A DNA stretch of 64,000 nucleotides, from assembly GCA_032622095.1 (NCBI GenBank), contig CP136068.1:156947151-157011150 (forward strand), in the 5' to 3' direction. Position 1 is the stretch's first letter. The number at the start of each line of letters is the position of its first letter. Shown piece by piece: positions 26,795-39,800 of the stretch. The DNA comes from Siphonodentalium dalli (Eukaryota > Mollusca > Scaphopoda > Gadilida > Siphonodentaliidae). Both the position numbers and the translations under genes were made by a program. Below the pieces are notes generated by a model. The model was given only the letters and a program-made list of their open reading frames with translations. It did not search any database and was not told the origin of the DNA.

Positions 26795-27437
26795 TAGGGT
26801 AGGTAATTTTTTTTTTTTTTTATTTAAATTTTTTTTTTTATCCAGCTGCACTGCCTGCAGAAATATTGAAATTCCTCGATCGAAGTGACATAAAATTCCA
26901 ACTCATGTTGCGGGGAAAGTATTGCTTGAACAACACTGTGGAATTATATATTAAGATTGAATAAAAGACCAAACTTGGTTTATGCTTAAGTGTGTGATTT
27001 GTTATTCACATACCGCATTTTCATAATTTTGGCTATATTACTTGGTATGAAATTGATGTCAGTATCATGTCAGTATGATGTCACTAACGTTTTATGAGAA
27101 TTTTACCCATAATACTGCCATTACTCCGGTACTTGTATTGTGACGACTACATCCCATTGTCTGGAGGTAGCCTGTACATGTAGATCCAACCTAGAATGCC
27201 CATGCTCCAGCTCTATTTCATTGAAGAATTGTCTAGGGATAAGCTTTCCTGTTTTATGGAACGCTTCCACAGTTCTGCATTTATTTTGCAAAACACAATG
27301 GCGTGGGTACAAACGTAAAAATAATGTTATTAGGCTAAATATAAAATGACATTAGTGATAAAATAAAAAAGATATTGGTTTCGTCTTTCAGTTGCAGGAA
27401 TTTGACTTTATCTAGCTATTGGCTGAAGTGAAGTGAC
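26795..27437 (+). other. Region upstream of POC5
   Basis: T-rich tract at 26808-26840, then unremarkable AT-rich DNA. It should contain the POC5 promoter and 5' leader, but I see no TATA box or CpG-rich stretch that fixes the start. An unexplained minus-strand open frame lies at 27121-27312. Confidence 0.4.
27121..27312 (-). CDS. Unassigned open frame, possible exon
   Basis: A 63-codon minus-strand frame ending WDVVVTIQVPE, preceded inside by AAATGCAG, which could be a splice acceptor (before 27273). The residues FFNEIELEHGHSRLDLHVQA look protein-like in composition. I do not recognise the family. It could be a last exon of an upstream minus-strand gene or old transposon sequence; chance is also possible. 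Confidence 0.2.
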   Translation of the reverse strand: MYPRHCVLQNKCRTVEAFHKTGKLIPRQFFNEIELEHGHSRLDLHVQATSRQWDVVVTIQVPE

Positions 27438-27509
27438 ATGTCCGGGGAATCAAGTCCCCCTCGATTGCCACCGGATTCTCCAGGGAGCTCTGTATCCACT
27501 TGTTTGCAG
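27438..27509 (+). CDS. POC5: POC5 exon 1 (coding part)
   Basis: Residues 1-24, MSGESSPPRLPP through SVSTCLQ, phase 0, donor CAG|GTTTGT. The Ser-rich start ending in LQ before DEYEE mirrors human POC5. I chose this Met because it is the first in frame and the exon joins exon 2 exactly where the conserved block begins. Intron 1 is 27510-30104. Confidence 0.85.
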
Positions 27510-30500
27510 GTTTGTGTTAGCCATAACTGCTTCTACATGTATTAGCATAACTTTAAATAATACCATAGGTTAGTTCTGGGCGGTATTTTGGTGTACCGAT
27601 TATAATCGGTAAAGCATTTCATTACAGTCACCTTTACCATCGATTTTGTTTTTAATTGGTACAGAGAAGTTGTGGCATTGGGAATATTTATTACTGCTCA
27701 ACAATGACTGTAGTCGTGAATCAGTCTCGTGATTGTCTTGTTCTATTTACTAGCTTTACTATTAAAATCAATTTTTTTACTAATTTTTATTCCTGACAGC
27801 TCTTGTAACAGTGTTCCACAACAAATATACAGTAATGCTCTAAGTAATCGACTTCTTAACCACAGCAGAATTATGGGTAACTTTTCAGGATTTAGTTGGA
27901 AATATGGCTTGTTGCCATTCATCGAGAGCTTTCCGATGAATGGCAACAAGCCATATTTCCGACTAAATCCTGAAAAGTTACCCATAATTCTGCTGTGGTT
28001 AAGAAGTCAATTACTTAGAGCATTACTGTCTGCAATAACGTCACCACATTCACACAATTTGTGGTTCTGACTATATACTGCGGTGTGATTTTAGTATTAC
28101 AATGTAACCGTGGTATTTTTTATACACATACATCCCAGCATTACTAGAGGTAGACACAATATACAGAGCTACTAACAGACTGGGCCTGGAGTTGTTTTTT
28201 ATTTGATTTTGTGTTGGTGATATTCTGCAGAGAATATGCTGACGAAGTTGCAACTTTAAATAAAAAATGCCCTTGTTTTTTCAGATGGAATACTTTCTTT
28301 TTTCTTGAAATTCAGGAAATGTCCTTTCAGAAGAATGTCCAATTTGTTGTCCCCCGAATTTTTTTTCTTCGGGGGACTATTAAAATAGCGGTGTCTGTCC
28401 GTCCGTTCGTGTGTGTGCGTGTGTCCGGAAATGGTTTCCGGATAATAACTTTAGTAGTGTTGAAACGATTAGTGAATTTCAGAGTCGACTAGTCGAGGCC
28501 CAAAAGTCGCGTTGCGTCGACTAGTCGGTACCCGATATCAAAACTTTCAAACATAACATTGTACGGAAAATTCATCGTACATGGCGTACACTGATGACTG
28601 ATGCAATGGTGTTCTATTGCGTTGCGCATTTCCCTGCATACACACCAATTTATTTGGGAAATAATACTGTAAACATCTTGATATTTATCCAACACACTGA
28701 ATGTAATTATATAATTAGACATGTGGTGGATAATGATTAGATACACAATCATTTATACAGGTTTTAAATTTAATATCAGCGTTCGAGATTATTTCGTTTA
28801 GTCACGTGATCACCAATAAACCGGTGCCGAGCGGTGTCACTATAAAATGTTAATGTTCCGACTAAATACGCCCTATAGTATAGGCTACGTTGTAGAATAC
28901 GATAGCCAGTTCTTAATGTCAGTATCATTTATATACGGTAGCACAAATGACGTCACCTTAAGCGACCTGCACCCGCGTCGCATCATAATCCGACGGTGCG
29001 AGATCAATGGAAATATACACAGTGTCTGTATCAAAGCGCTCTCGGACAAACTACAAAGCCGCGTCAATCATTGCCATCATGTCTTTGACCTCAAACGACG
29101 AGTGAGACATTGTGTTGTCAATTTCATTCGTCCAATTAATAGTCGGGTCACCGGTCCGTGTGTGTCTATACTAGTAACACTGTCAATTCCGGGTGCCACC
29201 AAACGTTATACTTACCATAACTTGCGCGCAGTTAACACCGTTTATGCCGGAATCGATCTTGAAAACGTTATACATGAAACTAATACACTATATTCCGACT
29301 AGTCGACGGCAAAATTCAGAGTTGACGTTCTGACATTTCAGCGTCGTCTACGACTAGTCGATTAATCGTTTCAACCCTAAACTTTAGTTTCGGTTATTAG
29401 ATCAAAAGCAAATTTCATAGGTGAGTTTATCAGACCAAAATACAGGTCAAGTTCGAATATGGGTTTGCTCCGCCCATTTTTGCGAGAGTTATGGCCCTTT
29501 TTTTACTTAGAATCTTGTAATTTTCTGGTTTCCGGATGATAACTTCAGTTTGTGTGATCATATCTGAACCAAATTTGGTATGTGAGTTTATCAGCCCTAT
29601 ATACAGGTCAAGTTCGAATATGGGTTTGCTCTGCCAATTTTTGCGAGAGTTGTGGCCCTTTTTCGACTTAGAATCCTGTCAATTTCTGGTTTATGTATGA
29701 TAACTTCAGTTTGTGTGATCATATCTGAACCAAATTTGGAATGTGCGTTTATCAGTTCGAAATACAGGTCAAGTTCAAATATGGGTATGCTCTGCCCATT
29801 TTTGTGAGTGTTATGGCCCTTTTACGACTTAGAATCCTGTCAATTTCTGGTTTCCGGATGATAACTTTAGTTTGAGTGATCATATCTGAATCAAATTTGG
29901 TATATGAGTTTATCAGTTTCCTATGAATGGCAGCAAGCCATATTTCCGACTAAATCCTAAAAAGTTACCCATAATTCTGCTGTGGTTAAGGAGTCGATTA
30001 TTTAGGGCATTACTGTATGGCCTTAATTTTTAACTTTGGACATTAACATTTCGGAAGCACATGCTGGACACAAAATAACCTGTTCTTTATTTACTTTGTT
30101 GCAGGATGAGTATGAAGAATTTCTTCGGTACGCAGTGGTTATCCCTGGATTAGATAACAACACCCCAGTAACTGCCGTAGCCTGCTTAAATGACACACCC
30201 ACCACACACCATGATACACAGTCTACCAACTCAGTCCTGTTCACAAAGTCACAAATACGAGGTCTGTATACATCCATTTGTGATAAGTAATTACACATAC
30301 AACCACTTTATTATACACCCCACCCCCCCTGCAATGTTGTGGGGGGGGGGGGTTATACTAGAATCAGCTTGTCTGTCGTCCGTGGACACAAATTGTCCAG
30401 AGTTTTTCTCAGTTGTTTTTTTTATCACTTTCTATGTAACTTGGCACAGACATCAACCACCATGGCAACCTGTGCACCTGCAATTATGATGTCTGTTGGA

Positions 30501-30846
30501 TTTTTTTTTGGTTCAGTTATCCCCTTTATTCGACTTAGAAAATTTTCGCAACATGTATTGTTTTGCCTGAGCTTTTATTCCTATATTTTTAGGTAAATGT
30601 TTTTAAAACTTGGCACAGATATTAAGTACCATGGGAACCTGTGCACCTGTGATTATGATGTCTGTCCGACATTTTTTGGTGGAGTTATCTCCCTTTTTCG
30701 ACTTTTTTTGCAGCATGCATTATTTTGTCCGAGTTTTTCTTTTTTTTTCTTCGGTCAGTAGGTTTCGGATTAGGGTTAAGGTGTGCACCTTCAATGGGAA
30801 TCTGTTATTTTATTATTTTAACTAAATGTTTACTGACATGTGAACA

Positions 30847-30881
<35 letters not shown>

Positions 30882-33800
30882 ATCCTTAGTCAGGGTTTCC
30901 GCTAGGGGTTGGGGAATGTGGCCGTATTTTGAAAGCACATACCCATCGCCCTGTCAGGAGAACATTTGGATGTTTATCACTGAAAGTAGCCATTTCCTTG
31001 CTTTTGAGACAACAAGCAGGAACATCATTGAAGCTTTGTAGAAACCAAATTAAAACAGATAATCTTTCTTTGATCTCAAGTTGATGAACTAAAAGCATGT
31101 ATACCGTTGATACAACAACTTTTATAACAGTAGCAATTTAAGCGACATCAAAAGGCACCGACATCAAAGGGGGCCGCGGTTGACAAAGACACATTGTCAC
31201 AGTTTACTCTAGCTGCAGCAGTAACCAGTGATAATTACATCATGAGCAGAGGTCATGTCACGTGCTATACCCAGCTCTGCATGCTTTCTTTGTGTTTTGT
31301 TCACGGTACCAATCAAAACAAATTGGTGTTAATTCAAAATCCATTTTAGTTGACTTCATGCTGGATTCGTATAATTGATATTTTTGTATTAATTGGATTA
31401 GGAATAAATACACTGCCACTGAAAATAACTATTATAAATATTTTATTTTTAATTGAACATTTCTTTGATACAAATCTTGCTTTGAGGTAACATGTCTGCA
31501 CTGTTCGTGGCAGCAACTGCCAGACCTACATGTAACCTGTGTTCATGGTTGTAGCTCAGAATTAAGGCCCATACTGACTTACCGATTTATAATGCACATT
31601 CCGAGGGGAAATAGTGGGTTTAGAAAGTTGGGACTTATATGTATATACCGAAATCTACCTACGGTAATTTAAAATGCAAGAAGATGATTACTACTAAACA
31701 TTTTCCGACCAAGCGTTACCCAGGATGGTGGAGACAAGTTCAGACAACTGTGCACGTGGTCCACGCTACTGATCATGTCTTGTTCAGGCACCAGGTGCAG
31801 GATTCCTTGCAATCTGTTAATCTTCAGTGGTCACTCGTCCTGTGTAAAATGGGAGCTGAGCTAGGTCTGTGGCTATTTTGTGGCCAATATTAAGTCAAGG
31901 TTGGGGAGGGGAATGAGGCCGCTGGACGGCCGGCCTGCCGTAGTAGCGGATACCCTGCCTTAGTCCCATTGGGGCAGTCACACCTCTAGTATTCTATTCT
32001 GCTTTGCTACAAAAACAATTGTGTTTAAAAAGAGATAACTATGAGCTCATGGTTCGGTCTGCCGCTTGTCCAATTTGCCAATTACAAAAATGTATTTCAT
32101 TTTGGGCCATTCAAAAAAAATACCATTGTTCTCAGGCAATTTTTCCTAAAAAATCAGACGAGGCAGGGAGGTTGTTTTTTTTATAAATTCTCAAAAACAT
32201 ACCTCAAATTAACATATTTCAGTTATGTCCTTTTTCACAAGTCGATAGTTATTAGTCATCTTCAATATATACACATGCAGAAATAAAGAAACAAAGCTTT
32301 GTTTCGTACATAGGTTATCTGATTTTGTGACGTCACCAATTTTTTACATAATACGAGGAGCGATTTTTTAGATGCGACCACTTTTGTCGCACAGTAGAAT
32401 GGTGGGATTTCAGCATTAATGTCATGTTGTATCCTTGGTAGCTAGCAAACAATTCTGGCACAAAAATACTTCTTTCCTCCAATTCTTAAGGTGTGGGTCC
32501 ATGAACCAATTGCATCAGTCAGAATGGAGACAAATTTTTTGCCAGTTTCAATGAACTGTTTAGAGAACATCAAGTTTTCTGTCTCGAGATAGTCTCTGAA
32601 ATTATTGGTTAATTGCTTTCTTTTGTCCAAGGTGTTCCCAAAACTAGCAACCCACTTTGGGGGCAAGATTTTCTGTTTTGACATCAATATGTCGAAAGGA
32701 TTTCGACTTGAACATGTCTGTTCTTCCTCTTGATTAAATGTAGGTGTCTCTTTATTGGGAACAGTTAATACCTGCATGTCAAATTTAAAGTACCTCCCAT
32801 AACATTCAACCACCTCTTTGATGTTAGAGTCGGATGAAACTTTTTGGAAGACCCCTTCCATCGAATTACCAACGTAACAAACTGGACCCGTGGCATTTTC
32901 CGAAATATTTGGTTTCTCTATTTTTATGATGTGTTCGTAAACTTCATATATCGTTCTCGACGAATCAATAGATCCGAAAATAGTCTAAGTCTTAATTATC
33001 TTGAACCCGTTAGTAATAAGGGCAGAAAGTAGCATCTTTTATTTGCAATTCGATTCATAAACACGTGAAATTTATTTGGAAACGAAACAGGAACCGGTAT
33101 AGTTGTGTGCCTCACGATCTTGGTCTAAGGTTTGAACCCGTCATGGTCGGTGCATACTGTTCAATGCAATCAAACAATAATTGACATACGAAATGGGAAT
33201 ATGGAAATGGTATGGGTAACCAGTTCGCCAAAATGACTTAACCGGTTAACCCTTTGAACCCTGGTTCCCCACAACGATCGACACCATGACTCTGGGCTCC
33301 CAGTGTTATTTTTAATTTATTGTAGACTTTGTTTAGGCGCAATGTGTGGGTTCTGTTTAAGTGGTGCGCTGGTGCCACAGATCTGAAACTTTACATGTAT
33401 GTTCCCCATGGACCACTGATTATTTTAAGATTAGGATACATTGCCACACGATCACTCCCTGGCAACGGTTGCTATGCAACTACCCGAAATTGAAAGTAAA
33501 ATGCAATTATAGCTTTTATCGCCGTATTTCAGCCATAGGAAATGGCGTTTTCGATGCAGCCCATGCCCCATTGTGAAATTTGTTATATATCTGGCCGGAT
33601 GAGTGAACCTAACTTTTGTTTAAGGGTAGCAATGGTTGTTAACCCCAAATGATTAAATGACACCATTGCCCTGAGCATTCAATCGTATTATGCCCCATTT
33701 TAGACATTTCCTAGGCGCATGTTACGTTTTTCCGAAATCACTTGACGAGCATTTCGGTTGGTCTCATCGACAATCAAATGCCAGAGTGCATCATCCCAAA

Positions 33801-36800
33801 ATAAATTTAAGTAATCCACCTTGGGGTGTACTGTCCATACTTATTGAAGTTGGTACATTCTTTGTTCCCAGCTTCTCTTTCGGTGTAAAGATACGTATAA
33901 CCAACAAATTTGCGTCCCTTTTCCAGGTATGGACATTATGATCACTGTGACTAATTGCAGGTTTGAAGCCACGCCCCCTGCCATGCCCCCTACCTTGACA
34001 TAAGCTCCGCCCACTTCCACAACACCTCAACTGCCCCATACATTGATCTATTGTCGTATCTCTACTTGAACAACGCCACCTGCTGCTGGAGCGACTGACA
34101 TCTGAATCTCTCCTAGTGTCACTGCTTTCGTTCTCCCATTCTAACTCACAAATGGCGTAGTCATCATCATCGAAATCTTCCGCGTCCGATTCCAAAATTT
34201 GCCGGACCACCTCGTCTACCGAAAATGTTTTAGGCTATATAATTCATGATGCTGTGTGCTTAAACCAGGGTTTCCGCTACTACGGCCGTCCAGCAGTCTC
34301 ATTCCCCTCCCCAACCTTGACATAACATTGGTCACAAAATAGTCACAGACCTAGCTTAGTCCCCTTTTTACTCAGGACGAGCGATCACCGACACTGATGA
34401 TTTACAGCTTGGAAGGAATCCTACACTTGGTGCCCGAATAAGACCTGATCAATAGCGTGGACGACGTGCACAGTTGTCTGCACCATCCTGGGTAACGCTT
34501 TGTTGGCGAATGTTTGGTAGTAATCAGACTCTTGCATTTTAATTTACCGTAGATTTTCGTCTGTAAGTCCCAACTTTCGGACCCACTATTTCCCCATAAA
34601 ATGCGCAATATATATCGGTAAGTCATTATGGGGGGGGCTGAATACTGAGCTACAACCGTGAACACATGTGAATTTTTGCAGTCCCTGCGATTAGCAGTGC
34701 GGACCTTTTACCTCAAAACAAGGTCTGTATCAAAGATATTAAAATAATATGTATTAAAATAAAAAATTTTAAATATTAATAGTTATTACATGTTGTATCA
34801 GCGTATTTATTCCCTATCCAATGAATGCAAAATTATCCATTATACAAATTCCAGCATGTAGTCATCTCCGTCTGAGGAATGGCTTTTGAGTTTACACCAA
34901 CTTTTTTTTTATCGGTACTGTATAAAATACTAAGAAAGCAGGCATGCAGAACGTGTGCAAAGCACGTGACATGAGCTCTGACGTAACATTTATTACTGCT
35001 GGAGTACGCTTGATACTGAGTGTGACAATATGTCTTTCCAACCCAATAATTTTTTTTATGTCAGCTTTTAATATTGCTACTGTTATAAAAGTCGTTGTAT
35101 CCATTGTATGTTGTGGTTCTTATATGCTTTTAGTTCATTAACTTGAGATCAAAGAAAGATGATCTGTTTTAATTTGGTTTATATACGAAGCTTCAATGTT
35201 CCTGCTTGTTGTCTGAAGTGCAAGGAAATGGCTACTTTTCAGTGATATACATCACAATTTTCTCCCGACAGGGCACCGGGTATGTGCTTCCCAAATACGG
35301 CCACATTCCCCCAACCCCTAGCGGAAACCCTGCTTAAACACAATAGCAACAAGACACAAACAAAACATAATTATTGGAGATGCAGACGACCGCGACGATG
35401 TATATAAACAACAAACATGTGGCGGTTGATATATGGCCGGTCCAGCGGCCGGTATACCGGGCCGCTCGGGTTCAAAGAGTTAACAGTTACAATGTGAACA
35501 CACTTGGGAGTCAGCACTGTGCAAAACGAACTGAGGAAGGAACTTTTTGATGAAGAAACCAACAATGAACACCTTTATTCTGTTCGAAATTTTATCTTAT
35601 TGAAATATATCAAAGCAATGTTATTTGAGTGTATTATATACCTGTTTACATATACATGTACATGCATAGGTTATTTCCCAGTAGGTGCACCAAAACAAAA
35701 TTGGATACAAAGTAATCACATCGAAACATAACATTTGATTCTTTTATTTGCTTACCATTAAATACAAAAATGAAAGAAAAATAATAATGATGCAAATTCT
35801 TACCAAAAGCAACTTTCTTAGTCAAACTGAAATGAGGAAACAGTGTTGTGGTACTTTTATTATTGCAGTCCTGATTTGTTTTATATATTACCACCTCAGA
35901 AAATCCTTTACTTAATATCGCACCAAACACAAAAACAATACCCAACATTCTGCCCATTGTGTAAACTCAAATAACTTAGATTAATGCAAAGATATGAAAA
36001 TTTGGGTACGGGAGCTGTGCATATGCAGCATTAAAGATCATGTGCCAGTGCATTCCATAGGGAGCCTTGCATATATAAGGGTTTTCGCAAACATTTCAGG
36101 AAGATCCAGTCCTGAAATGGTTAACCAAAAAGTTTGAAGACAAATTCTATAACGAGCACAGCATATTATAGTAAATTTGTCTTCAAACTTGTCGCTTATA
36201 ACTCATAATCTTAATCGAAACAAGAGTTATTTACTATAATTTAATCCCATGCAGTATTTGTCAAAAACATCTAGATTTGACCAAATCAGCCAAACACACC
36301 CATGTGCTTTCTAGTAGATTGATCGACAGCGATTAACTCAAGATTATAGTGCCAGGGGCCGATCTCATCGGCCCTAATTATTAATTTTTTTTTTATAGAT
36401 TTTTGTTGTTTGTTGTTTGGGTTGAATTTTTTTTGGGTATGCTTAAGCATGCTACAGCCAATTTGAAAACAAACTGGATATAACTCATGTTATAACTCAA
36501 AACTACATGTATCACCAAGTATTCATAGTATAATTTTGATGCGAATGAAAAACGTAAGATTCCCTGGCACTAAACCTACAAAATAAGCCTGGCAATGAAA
36601 GAGTTAAGGTTATCGAGAAATAACCTTAATGGATAATTAAATGACAACCAATTGTTTTAAAGTACAGTGATGCCCTAAATAATCGACTCCTTAACCACAG
36701 CAGAATTATGGGTAACTTTTCAGGATTTGGTCGGAAATAAGGCTTGTTGCCATTCATCGGAAAGCTCTCAGTGAGAGCTTTCCGATGAATGGCAACAAGC

Positions 36801-39800
36801 CATATTTCCGACCAAATCCTGAAAAGTTACCCATAATTCTGATGTTGTTAAGGAGTCAATTATTTTGGGCATTGCTGTAGGCTATCTATTTGGTATATAT
36901 ATTTTTTTCATCAAATTCTGGAAAACATATATACTCCAGAAACTAAAAAAAAAATTATTTTCTTTGTTCAAATCCAATATTTCTAACAGAAAATATTGAT
37001 AAAATGTTTGATGAGGCTTTTTAACCCTTTCAGTGCCAGGTCCGATTTTTGTATCAACCCATATACCCTGTGCCAATGCATTCTCTTATATATGCAAGTC
37101 GACCATAGGTCGCCTCGCATATATAAGAGAATGCATTGGCCTAACAATTTTTCATCATTTTTTATCATTTTTTACAATTTTTTACAATTTTAATAATTTT
37201 TTCTTATATTCTTTAAACAGACTTATTTTGTAGGTTTAGTGCCAGGGAATCTTACTTTTTTCATGGACATCAAAATTATTACTTGATTTCATGAATTGAC
37301 AGATTATGTTTGAATTATTTGCAGATGAAACCAGGACAGATGCAATTCATATGCATAATCCAAACCAGCACATGTCACAGAATTCACAGAATACAGAACA
37401 TGGGGATATAACTCCAAGAAATCAAATACCTGGTGAGTTTTACTGTGAAAATAGCAGCAGATATACCACATGTTATAAACAAAGACCAGCGCTGGCACAT
37501 TAAAACTGTACATAGGTATTACAGATTTGAGAGAATTTAATAGTATTAGTATTATATACATGTATTATTGTTATTCAAGTCAAACATTTATTGTTAACCC
37601 TTTACCCAACAGAACGGCCCTGTGCCAATGCATTCTCTTATATATGCGAGTCGACCATAGGTCGCCTCGCATATATAAGAGAATGCATTGGCTTAACACA
37701 TTAAAAATTATAAAATTGTTAAAGAATGTAAGAAACAATGGTAAAAAGTGTTAAAAAAAGATTTTTTTTTTAGGCCAATGCATTGTCTTATATATGCGAG
37801 GCGACCTATGGTCGACTCGCATATATAAGAGAATGCATTGGCACAGGGCATAACTGTAACCATCACAATGTGGTCAATGAGCCGGTTCCAATGATATTCA
37901 TATTTGTATGGTTTTATTGAGACAGACCCAAGATATTTTAGGCTGTTGAAGCTTTATTTGGCCGGTTTTTGGCCGGTTTGTTGGGTAAAGGGTTAATCTA
38001 ATTACAAATCACACTGTCGGTGGTTATAAGCAAGGCGACAATGCTACATTAAAACACAGAATCTGATTGGTCAACATCTATAAACTTTGGATTTCAATTC
38101 ACCCGTAACAACATGGTCCTTAGAAAATTGATAAACCTCAGTGAAAAGCAAACCCACAAAGTGGGATAGCATTACCAAATTCACCCTCTGGGGACCTCAT
38201 ATGTAGATTTACCAGCACATGTCGAGTTCAAATTGGGTTCTGCCTGCTAATTTTCACCAGAGTTGTGGCCCGTTTAGTTGCAATTTGCACTCAATTTTCG
38301 TTTGTGGATGATAACGTTAGTACCGTACTGACCCGCGTTTAGGCCCAGGGGGCCTTTGTTTTATTTGAGCTCAAAAATCCAAGTGGGCTTAAACTTGGAT
38401 ATGGCCCTTTGCAGACCAAAAATCCTAAGAAATCGGGACATTAAAACTTATGAAAGCCGATCTAACGCCGATTATTTGGGAAATATACCCGGCTTCCAGA
38501 TTAAGTAAGGGTAAGTATTTATAAGTTACTTTGAGAAAGTAATTTTTCAATTAAATGTGAATATTAAAATATTATAATAACACTTTAAGTCGTGTAGTTT
38601 TATTGCCCAAAATTCCCATGTTAAAATGACACTATTACGGTATGTAAGCGGCAGTGTGGGTTATGGGTAAATCCCTTATCTTATAGTCTATAAGACGACT
38701 ATAGCTTATATCAATGTTCAGACTTAATCCGATTAGGAAAACAATAAACCCGGCGCTTTATTCGTGATCCATTGTCCACATAGAGGATGTTCACCCCCGT
38801 GTACGTGGTATCGCCAAAACCGAGGGTATCGCCAAAACCGAGAATATGGGAAAGTCATTTTCACGTATATGATATGGGGAAATGTTTGTTTCTCATCGTA
38901 ATACAGGCATCGATCATCGTATGTGTATGTCCACGCGAAGCAGGAGTATTTATCCACTAGTTGTCATTTAGTTTTCCCAGATCAGACCATTAATTTTGTT
39001 TTGGCGAATCTTTTCAATGGTGTTTTTACTCTTGCTCACTCAAATTTTCGAGAACATCCATTCACTGGTATAGTTCCTGGACTCCCACGCTTCCAAAACA
39101 AATGCCGGTATATAGTTGAATCTGTCAATGAAGCATACGATTTGACAGAATTTAAAAAATCCCTGTCGTTCTCAATATCCGCGCAATATGAAGGGACCAC
39201 TGTCGGTCCAGAAAGATGCGAACGGCACAGATGAAGATGCGCCAAACGCCGAGTTTCTGTGCAGTAAATATGCGTATTACTTAAGGAGTTGTGATGAGTT
39301 TTCGAGTGTTTTTAAGTGTATCTGAGACTGGTAAATTGGACTGCGAATGTCATCTGAAATATGAATCCATAACATATTCGAAATATTGTGTGCATATATA
39401 TTATGAATGTATTTCAATTGAAATTAATTGAACATCCATCTCAGCATTCAGATTTGCGATCTCAAGAACGTGAATGAATGATAGCGCGATGCCAATGCAT
39501 ATATAAGAGAATGCATTGGCCTAACAATTTTTTATCATGTTTTTTAAATAAATGTTTCTTATAATTTTGAGGACATAAAATAAAAAAACATCCATTACCC
39601 TGCAGGGAGCCCCACACATATATAGAAGCATATAGAAGAGTGTCGTCTGCTCATGTTTGTCTGGGGTTCTGTATTGGTGAAATAATAAAATTGTTAAAGA
39701 ATACAAGAACAAATTATTAAAATTGTAAAAAATTGTTAGGCCAATGCATTCTCTTATATATGCGAGGCGACCTATGGTCGACTCGCATAAAAAGAGAATG

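Larger units (their letters stand above)
31958..34265. other. Segment between the inverted 1067-bp copies
   Basis: 2.3 kb of intron 2 carrying two minus-strand transposon relics: an uncharacterised transposon-associated ORF (32442-32985) and a piggyBac transposase fragment (33700-34210). The rest is non-coding. Confidence 0.6.

Noticed and set aside
30262-30290. Alternative end of POC5 exon 2 at GATAA|GTAATT
   Set aside because: It would leave the wrong phase for exon 3; G|GTCTGT at 30261 gives phase 1, as needed.
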